Shown here: piece after piece, positions 57,298 through 64,000 of the stretch | Numbering within the stretch: the stretch's first letter is position 1 | Layout of the letters: the number at the start of each line of letters is the position of its first letter | Assembly: GCA_050084985.1 (NCBI GenBank) | Contig: JBITNC010000001.1 | Location: 2,294,001 to 2,358,000 of the forward strand | Reading direction: 5' to 3' | DNA from: Nageia nagi | Lineage: Eukaryota; Pinophyta | Length of the DNA stretch: 64,000 nucleotides | Program-made: the position numbers and the translations under genes | The notes under the pieces: generated by a model | The model's input: only the letters and a program-made list of their open reading frames with translations | Databases searched by the model: none | Told to the model about the DNA's origin: nothing

Positions 57298-58589
57298 CAC
57301 CACTTGGTTCTTCGGACTAAAAGGGCTCCAGTCTACCCTGTCCTCACCTTGTGGCTCCCCAAACAAGTTATGTTGTGGAAGAATACGTGTGGATGTGTTC
57401 ATTTTAGGGGTTACTTTTCAATATTTGCATTTTTGCAAGTATAAGCAAATTGTGCAAAAATATAAAGTAAAGTAAAATTGCATCATCCACACGAGCTTGA
57501 AAAAACCTTAAAAAGTCCAATGGGTTTTGTACTAACCCCTAAAGGACTTTTACATTTTGTATATTAAGCACAATATATTCAAGCACTTAATGAATTAAAC
57601 AAAAGAACTAAGTCCTACTTAGTATTTAATTCATAACATGCAATATTCCATGACTTAAAAAAATAAGTAATCATGCATCATGCATTATTTAACTTAAAAA
57701 ATTTAAGTCCTAAGCATGTTTTATTCTTCAAACAAAATAAAGATATAAGTCTAGCATGCAACATCTAGATAAAGTTTACAAGATAAAGAGACATGCATCA
57801 TAAGTCTAGCATGCAATATCTAGATAAGGTTTACAAGATAAAGAGACATGCATCACAAGTCTAGCATATAGATAAAATTTAAGTAAAAATTATACCAATT
57901 CCCCCCTTTTCACTTAAAGTGTTATCCCTAAAAAATTGTATGCTAAGACTTGTCTTATAAGTATGCATTTTAAGTAAAAACATTTTCCCTTATTTACTTA
58001 AAAAAATAGCATGCTTAGACTAAATTACTATGCTTAGACTAAGTAATTTAAACATGCAATTTTGAGTAGAATATTAGAAATATTCTAAGTACTCCTAAGT
58101 GCATTTAATGGGAGCAATTTGACTTGTAAGCAAGTAAGTAAAAAACTTTAAATGCCTAAGAGGTATATGTGTGCAAGTTGTAATAGGAGACCCATACCCC
58201 TATTTTTAATGCACTTTAATGCTTCTTTTACTTCAAGCACTCTAAAATACTTCAAGTCAAAAAAAATAAATGCATATAGGTAAAGTAGTGATGGTAACCC
58301 TTCCCTTACCAAGAAGGAGTATACGTTGCCTCTTGGGAGTAGTCAACAAAAAATTAATGCTCAAGGGGTTTGGTTGGGTTCTTAAGACTTAGGTGGTGAA
58401 ACAAAAAAAATCAAATCCCCTTTCTAGTTGGTAAAACAAAAATTAAATGCATGTTTATACTTAAAAAATGACCCCCCCTTTTTCTTCTACCAAGAAGAGC
58501 ACGTTGCTTGTGGAGGAGCATAGAAAGAAGGTAAAAATGGTCAACAAGAATTAATACTCAACAAGAAAGGAAGGAGTACACGTAAGGTT
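57298..58589 (-). other. copia-2 leader
   Basis: AT-rich leader. A ~55 bp unit (aagtctagcatgcaa(c/t)atctag ... agagacatgcatca) is repeated 2.3 times at 57747-57880, absent from copia-1. No gene seen. Confidence 0.6.
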
Positions 58590-58878
58590 TCAATTAATGG
58601 TGAGATGGAAGAGGAGGCTTGTGCAGGAGGCTGGCGCAAGAGAAGAGGAGCTCAAGAGGAGAGGGAGGAGGAGACTGCTGCACATGAGGGAGACCAGGAG
58701 AGAGCAAGCTTTGAGGAGAAGACTGTTGCACGTCATGGCTAGCAGGAGGCTGTGGGAGCAACGCGTGAGAGGGAGAGAAGTGCAGGTGCACGCGAGCAAG
58801 CATGAGGATTGGGAGGAGTCTATCTGGTGAGGTTGCTGGCGAGGGAGGAGGGAGTCAACGCACATGAGGGAGACCAGG
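58590..58878 (-). other. C-rich segment following the PPR fragment in copia-2
   Basis: On the minus (sense) strand this is rich in ctcctccctc and Ser/Leu/Cys codons, GC-richer than the rest of the leader. It sits in the same position as 15229-15500 of copia-1. Long frames here follow from lack of purines and I do not call them genes. Confidence 0.45.
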
Positions 58879-59515
58879 TCACGGTTGGTGAGGGAGGAGG
58901 CCATCGTGCGATCTTGCAGTCCATGAAACTCTGTCTGCTTCATGCATCTTATCAAACAATTCACATGCCTTCTCTACACTTCCACATTTTGCATACATGT
59001 CTACCATGGCATTCACAACTACATGTGACAGAAATCCAGTTTTAAAGAGTCTTTCATGTATGTATAAACCCTGTTCCAAATCTCCCAGTTTTGCGCATGC
59101 TTTGATGACGATGGAAAAGGTGAAATGATCTGGTTGGACTACTGCTGGTGTTTGTTGCATTTGGCTAAACGGTGTCATTACCTATCGAGGAAAGCCATGT
59201 CTTTGGTAACCTAAGATTATCAACTTCCACGAGAAGATGTCTTGTTCAGTCATACAGTCGAAAAACTTCACGGGCATCTTGTCAAATAATTCCATTTTAT
59301 GCAGATCCTGCGATCATTTCAGTCCATGAAACGATGTCTGCATCTTGCGTGGTGTTAAACAATTCACGGACCCACGTAAGCCATCGCAAGGAGAGGGACG
59401 TGGAGGTGAGAGCCATCGCAAGGAGAGGGACGTGGAGCTCACGATAACAGTTTGCAGACCCACGTAAGCCTCGCGCAACAAATGTGTGATGGTGGTTCAT
59501 TTTGCCAAACAATTC
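58879..59515 (-). pseudogene. Captured PPR-gene fragment in copia-2 leader
   Basis: Minus strand 59178-58879 is open for 99 codons and encodes a clear PLS-type PPR stretch: QPDHFTFSIVIKACAKLGDL, then LYIHERLFKTGF, then VVVNAMVDMYAKCGSVEKAC, ELFDKMHEADRVSWTA. This is one P/L motif pair plus an S motif. Upstream (59515-59180) further damaged units read LFNTTQDADIVSWTEMIAGS and DIFSWKLIILGYQRHGFPR. The sense is that of gag-pol. A ~27 bp tandem duplication (ctccacgtccctctccttgc) lies at about 59385-59440. No start or stop context of a gene is kept. It retains better reading-frame integrity than the copia-1 fragment and covers a different part of the PPR unit. Confidence 0.88.
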
Positions 59516-60014
59516 ACAGACCCTCTTTTATTTATTTGTAAATTGACAATAAAAAAAAAAATCCTCCTTATGTAAAAATTATATACATATTTCAACATAA
59601 AGTAAAGTCCTCCACTTTTTATTTCAACAATGAACAAAATTGCATCCTTTTTTTTGATATTTTTCACAAAAATTATTGTAAAAAAAAACTTTTCAATAAG
59701 ATGTTATCATAATATATTTTTGCTCACAAAAAAAAGGCATTTTCTTTGTTCATTAAAAATAGATTACTAACATAAAATATTGTTAGTAAGAGGAGAGTAG
59801 CAAAAATATATTATGGTATTTGAAGTTATTTTTGCTAAGACATTGAGCTAGCATAATCATATAAAAATTAGTATCATAATGAACTTAGTTAAAGAAGGAT
59901 AGAAGGTTATACCTTTGCAAACCTTTTACCTCACAATGAAGATTAGGATTAAGATCTCCAAATTTGAGAAGGATGAAGCACCTCCAAAATGTAGAAGAAG
60001 AGCTTCCACACCAA
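59516..60014 (-). other. copia-2 leader next to the primer site
   Basis: AT-rich, no gene. On the minus strand one copy of ttggtgtggaagctcttctt follows the primer site (60014-59996), against four in copia-1. Confidence 0.6.
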
Positions 60015-60026
60015 GCTCTGATACCA
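60015..60026 (-). other. Primer binding site (tRNA-iMet type) of copia-2
   Basis: GCTCTGATACCA on the plus strand gives TGGTATCAGAGC in sense, two bases inside the 5' LTR. Confidence 0.9.
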
Positions 60027-60028
60027 CT

Positions 60029-60522
60029 TGATGGAATTAGCCTAGATCTAATTCTCAAGGTCCAAGACTAGGAAGCTAAATCATTCATCATCTACAATTC
60101 TAAGAACATCATTCACACAATATGACACCAATATAATGTGGTTCCTCCCTCCTTGGGAGTACATCCACAACTAGTTCTCTATTCTCAATCTATGCCTCTC
60201 TTACAACTATTCTCTTGCTCTCTCCTACACAACCTAGTAGAGTAATCTTACTCCAAAACTTAGATGTATTTACAAGAGGAGAGGCCCTCTATTTATAGCT
60301 TGAGAGCACCTCCCTAACCTCCCTTTAACCCAAGGGTAAGGTTAGGGTTACATTAAATGTGTGACCTAACTTTAACCTACCAACTAACCCCATGGTTAGG
60401 TCAAAGTCCACACATAATAAAGAATTCAATTAATCCCTTAAGGTATCTACATATCCTTAAAGTGATTAATTGAACTTACAAGGAGTTTAGATATTCACAA
60501 TATTTCATTACAAATTCTAACA
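60029..60522 (-). repeat. 5' LTR of copia-2
   Basis: Plus-strand edges TGATGG and TCTAACA, followed by GAAAT. TATA box rc (TATTTATA) at 60290-60297. Confidence 0.95.
60290..60297 (-). promoter_or_regulatory. TATA box in copia-2 5' LTR
   Basis: TATAAATA in sense, at the same LTR position as in copia-1. Likely core promoter. Confidence 0.6.
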
Positions 60523-60527
60523 GAAAT

Positions 60528-60789
60528 GTGCATATGCATCCTCTCTTCATGAAGAATATGACACATAAGCACGCACACATGCAAGGTGGAAAGTATAGAG
60601 ATGGGTGTTACAATTGTAACTCCTCTTCTCACCTCTATATTTAAAGTTGTTCATCCTTCAATTATTCATCTAGAGATGGTGATGTGATAGTCATGCTAGT
60701 ATAACTATATTGTACTTATTATAAAAATTTTAAAGATTATTATCTTCATAATTTATGAAAGTTTTTTTTTTATATTTTTTCCTTTACAA
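60528..60789. other. No gene seen
   Basis: AT-rich spacer between copia-2 and the third copia relic, with T-runs near 60760. Confidence 0.35.
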
Positions 60790-61625
60790 ATAAGAGTTGG
60801 CTGTTACATCTTAGGTATTTTCATTTGAGTTTTGCAAGTTTTAGATTGCTAACATCTCAAGAGAGTTTATGATTTTCCAAAGGTGGAGGAGCACAAATCT
60901 ATTTGCGAGGGGTGTGCATTGGGAAAGCATGCTAGGCATAATTTTCCTAAAGGAAAAGCATGAAGGACCTAATAACCACTACAATTGGTTCATTAGGATA
61001 TCTATTGACCAATGCTAACAAAGAGCTTTGGTAAGAACTCTTATTTTTTTACCTTTATTGATGACTTCTCCAAAATATGTTGGGTGTATTTCCTCAAGTA
61101 TAATGGTGAAGCATTTAATTGTTTTAAGAAGTTTTAAAAATTGGTTGAAGATCAAAGTGGTAGTATTAAGTGTTGGAGGATTGACCATGGTGGTGAGTTT
61201 TTCTCTAATGAGTTCCTCCAATTTTGCAAAGATAATGGCATTAAAAGGCTGCTCACTATTGCTTATACTCCATAACAAAATGGAGTAGCATAGAGGAAGA
61301 GTAGAATTGTTGTAGACCAAGGTGCTAACAAATTCTTATTGGATTGATGCAATTTGAATATCAATGTATATTTTGAATAGGAGTCCTACCAACATCTTGG
61401 AGAAAAGGACTCCCTATAAGTCTTGGTATGAAAAGAAAACCAATGTTAATATTTTTTAAGTTTTTGGTTGTTTGGCTTATGCTCATATAGATGATGAAAT
61501 TAGGAAGAAGCTTGATCCTAGTAGTAAAGATTGCATTTTTGTTGGTTCTTATGAAAGTAGTAAAGCCTATAGGCTTTATAACCCAAAAATTCAAAAAAAT
61601 ATGGTTTCTATAGATGTGATTATAA
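60790..61625 (+). pseudogene. Copia integrase relic
   Basis: In changing frames: HLRYFHLSFASFRLL (pre-integrase zinc region, about 60806); VEEHKSICEGCALGKHAR near 60882-60935; FTFIDDFSKICWVYFLKYNG near 61050-61110; RIDHGGEFFSNEFLQFCKDN near 61182-61240; IAYTP, a stop, then QNGVA near 61260-61290; and AYAHIDDEIRKKLDPSSKDC near 61475-61535, followed by FVGSYESSKAYRLYNP. These are the copia integrase catalytic and C-terminal blocks. Several stops. Ends abruptly at 61625 where a foreign LTR starts. Confidence 0.8.
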
Positions 61626-62408
61626 TGTCCCAAAATGGGAATTACACAATTAATTATATTTTTGTATTAATTACGAGTCATTTGTAAATTAGAAGATATT
61701 TTATTTGTAAGCCCCTCATTTAATAAAGAGTAGGCATAATTTATTATTTAATTTAAATGTCAAGAATGGAAAAATTATGGGTCCCATGGATTGAACTATG
61801 ATCCCCAAGTGGAACATTTCCCTCCTTGAGTAGATCAGGAATATTTTTATGGCATCTAGGAATGATTTTGTGGATCCCAAAGTTGATTCATGAGCCCAAG
61901 GATGCAATGTCCAAGTTCGGAGATCACAAGGTGCAAGGGGACATCCCTAAGTATGACGTCTAGCCTCTAAGGGTAACATCTACTTGTTAGTTTTGGCCAT
62001 TTCCACTCTTGTTCTCTAGATCGGAAGCCTCATTAAGCTTTTGTTCCCTTTGGAGGAGTCTCATCAAGCCCCAACCAGTCGTGGAGCCTCATTAAGCTCA
62101 TGTGAAGACCCTCAGTAATCAATTGCAACCTAAGAAGTGTGACGTTAGGCTTGGAGAACACTTTCAACTTGTAGTAACACTAGATTTGGCCAGTAAGCCA
62201 GATGTCCTACCATTTTGGTCATTATTTCTGCATTTTGAAACTTTTATGGTATTCGTCTAGCCCTAGGGGCCATTTGGACGCTTGTACTAGATCATTTTTT
62301 AGCAATAACAATTCAGACCTTATTTTTGGCATCCATGTTTGGTGTGTTCTTGAATTTTCTTATGTTTATTATTGGAATTCCTAAAAATTTCCAAAAAGGA
62401 ACATTACA
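61626..62408 (+). repeat. Foreign LTR (783 bp) inserted in the third copia relic
   Basis: Starts TGTCCCAAAATGGGA and ends CATTACA, giving TG...CA ends, with a Met-type primer site directly after. No second copy of this LTR is in the window, so the rest of that element is deleted or lies elsewhere. No target duplication found. Confidence 0.6.
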
Positions 62409-62409
62409 A

Positions 62410-62421
62410 TGGTATCAAAGC
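62410..62421 (+). other. Primer binding site after the foreign LTR
   Basis: TGGTATCAAAGC, one base from the perfect tRNA-iMet complement TGGTATCAGAGC, directly after the LTR end. Confidence 0.65.
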
Positions 62422-62589
62422 AAAGATCTAGCCAACCTGAGATGACCTTGTGCTTCAACAATAAATACTTCCTAAGAAGAGAGGGTGGATCCATAGGCAA
62501 CCACCCATTAGGAAGATAATCCTGAAGAAACTCACGAGGAGAGAAATGACCACAAGGAGGAATACATCACTTGGATGTAACAAATTATT

Positions 62590-63770
62590 GTTTTTGTTTG
62601 AACAAGTATTTAAATGAAGAAGTGTATGTATAACAACCTTAATGTTTTGAGGTTAAAAGAAAAGAAACACATGCCTACATGATGAAAAAAGCTTTGTATG
62701 GTCTTAAGTAGACCCAAGAGCTTGGTATTCTAGGATTGATGGATACTTTTAGTAGAGTGGCTTCAAGAGAAGCAAAAGTGAACCTACTCTATACTTCAAG
62801 AAAGAAGTTTATGGCATTTTGCTTGTTTATTTGTATGTCGATGACTTGATTTATATGAATAGTAGTTCCAATTTGTAAGATAATTTTAAGGTTGCAATGA
62901 TGAGTGAGTTTGATACGAAGGATTTAGGATTAATGCATTACTTTCTTGGAATGAAGATGCACTAAAGAAAAAGATAAATCTTATGTGTCAAACCAAGTAT
63001 GCCAAGGACATGTTGAAGAAGTATGATATGGATAGTTGCAAACCAATTCCTACTCCCATTGCACATGGTTAGTTCTTATGTAAAGATGATGGGACTGAAA
63101 AGACGAATCTAACAAATTATAGGAGCATTGTTGGAAGCTTAATGTTTCTTACAAATACCATACCAGATATTGCATATGTTGTTTCACTTGTGTCTAAATA
63201 TATAAGCAAACCATCTTCTTTACATTTGAAGGCTAATAAAAGAATTTTAAGGTATGTTAAAGGTAATGTTGATTTTGGCATACATTATTTTCCTAGTAAA
63301 GAGATGGAACTAGTTAGCTTTAGTGATTTAGATTGAGACAACAATTTGGATGACCGAAAGTCCACATCTAGTAATTGTTTTCCTCTTGGATTTGGATTGG
63401 TCACTTGAAGTACAAGGAAACAAAGATCAATAACTCTCTGTTCTACTTAGGTTGAATACATTGCAGTTACAACAATTGTTGCTTAAGCTTTATGGTTCAT
63501 AAAAGTATTGGTAATAGGTGAGCAACAAAATGGTCCCATTATCATTTATGTGACAATGAGTGTTATTCATTTGGCAAAAAAAATTATCTACCATAACAAA
63601 TCTTAAATATTTCGACATGAAGTATCATTTCATTTGTGATATGGTGGAAAATAAATAGGTTGAATTGAGATATTATAGCACCCATGATCAACTAGTCGAC
63701 ATAGTTACTAAAGATGTATCTAAAGCTCAATTTCAAACAGTTGAGAAACTCACTTGGAAACCCTCTTAGC
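62590..63770 (+). pseudogene. Copia RT and RNase H relic
   Basis: In changing frames: LNKYLNEEVYV near 62600-62635; KKALYGLK near 62680-62710; LVYLYVDDLIYMNSSSN near 62825-62875, which keeps the catalytic YVDD; SEFDTKDLGLMHYFLGMKMH near 62908-62965; MFLTNTIPDIAYVVSLVSKY near 63142-63200; ILRYVKGNVDFGIHYF near 63243-63290; and, near the end, HDQLVDIVTKDVSKAQF (about 63686-63735). These cover RT palm, thumb and RNase H. Many stops. The first third of RT is missing because of the foreign LTR insertion or a deletion. Confidence 0.8.
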
Positions 63771-63784
63771 ATTAAGGGGGAGAA

Positions 63785-64000
63785 TGTTGGAATATGATGT
63801 TGACCATATGACATTTCCAAGTTAAAAAAATGAATTAGTCCCTCATATTGTAATTGTAGAATAAAACAATATGTAACTGTAGGAATAATTCAATTTGTAA
63901 CAATTATCGACTATTAGTCTTCACGTAACAAGTTTAGAATCTTTGTATTATGGTAGAATAGAGTAAAAACATATCATTTGTAACATTCAATAATGATTTG
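63785..64000 (+). repeat. 3' LTR (partial) of the third copia relic
   Basis: Starts TGTTGGAATATG straight after the purine tract and runs to the window end without a visible TA/CA terminus. Confidence 0.7.

Larger units (their letters stand above)
51417..60522 (-). mobile_element. Ty1/copia LTR retrotransposon copia-2 (9106 bp, same family as copia-1)
   Basis: Target duplication GAAAT at 51412-51416 and 60523-60527. LTRs 51417-51911 (3') and 60029-60522 (5') have TG...CA ends on the minus strand. The primer site rc is at 60015-60026, and the polypurine tract rc CTCCCCCTT at 51912-51920. I count about five differences between its LTRs, so it is young. Gag-pol, leader intron signals, captured PPR fragment and 3' hairpin array all match copia-1 in order. 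LTR ends differ from copia-1 (CTAATTCCATCA against CTAAATCCTTCA), so it is a sister subfamily rather than a copy. Confidence 0.97.
60790..64000 (+). mobile_element. Third Ty1/copia relic, interrupted and cut by the window end
   Basis: Integrase, RT and RNase H relics in copia order are followed by a polypurine tract AAGGGGGAGAA (63774-63784) and an LTR start TGTTGGAATATGATG at 63785. The 5' half is missing. The LTR sequence is unrelated to copia-1/2, so it is a different family. A foreign LTR fragment sits between integrase and RT. Confidence 0.82.

Noticed and set aside
1-64000. Intact host gene, tRNA, rRNA or bacterial-type operon
   Set aside because: None found on either strand; all convincing coding signals are from damaged mobile elements or broken gene relics.

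Overview
This window looks like nuclear, AT-rich intergenic DNA from a land plant with a large, retrotransposon-rich genome. Plant origin is shown by Ty1/copia and Ty3/gypsy LTR retrotransposons with tRNA-Met type primer sites, plant-type LINE reverse transcriptase remnants, a plant mobile domain (PMD) relic, and PLS-type pentatricopeptide (PPR) relics. The repeat content and PPR style make me think of a gymnosperm, but that is an inference. I see no intact host gene, tRNA, rRNA, CRISPR array or bacterial operon. Almost every coding trace is a decayed or nested mobile element.

Layout. 1-5.2 kb: a decayed PMD gene (+) facing a decayed gypsy Gag (-), with no pol between them. 5.2-10 kb: decayed minus-strand coding blocks of unnamed, transposon-like proteins. 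10.05-31.2 kb: a very large, apparently non-autonomous gypsy-type element on the minus strand. It has an LTR at 10054-11745, a polypurine tract, a primer site at 27736-27757, and a doubled LTR at 27758-31200. Its LTRs contain tandem palindromic repeats. Its body holds a sense ORF with a repeated peptide and antisense coding remnants, but no recognisable polymerase. A young copia element (copia-1, 13607-21913, target duplication aaggg) sits inside it. 31.4-31.8 kb: LINE RT scrap. 31.8-45.9 kb: an old plus-strand Ty3/gypsy element with ~2.6 kb LTRs, decayed pol, and a 1.96 kb insertion in its left LTR. 45.9-51.4 kb: unassigned DNA containing a palindrome array, a decayed PPR gene, a cluster of perfect hairpins, minisatellites and another LINE scrap. 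51417-60522: copia-2, a second member of the copia-1 family, on the minus strand (target duplication gaaat). 60.8-64 kb: a third, older copia relic interrupted by a foreign LTR, with its own 3' LTR cut by the window end.

The most interesting features are these. (1) The copia-1/copia-2 family carries host PPR-gene fragments, in sense, between primer site and gag in both copies. (2) Two unrelated tandem repeats, in the large element's LTRs and in the copia 3' untranslated region, keep hairpin arms by matched changes on both sides. (3) Both copia copies have near-identical LTR pairs but many stop codons, suggesting they moved with proteins supplied in trans. (4) A 250 bp stretch at 49.8-50.06 kb holds several perfect or near-perfect inverted repeats.
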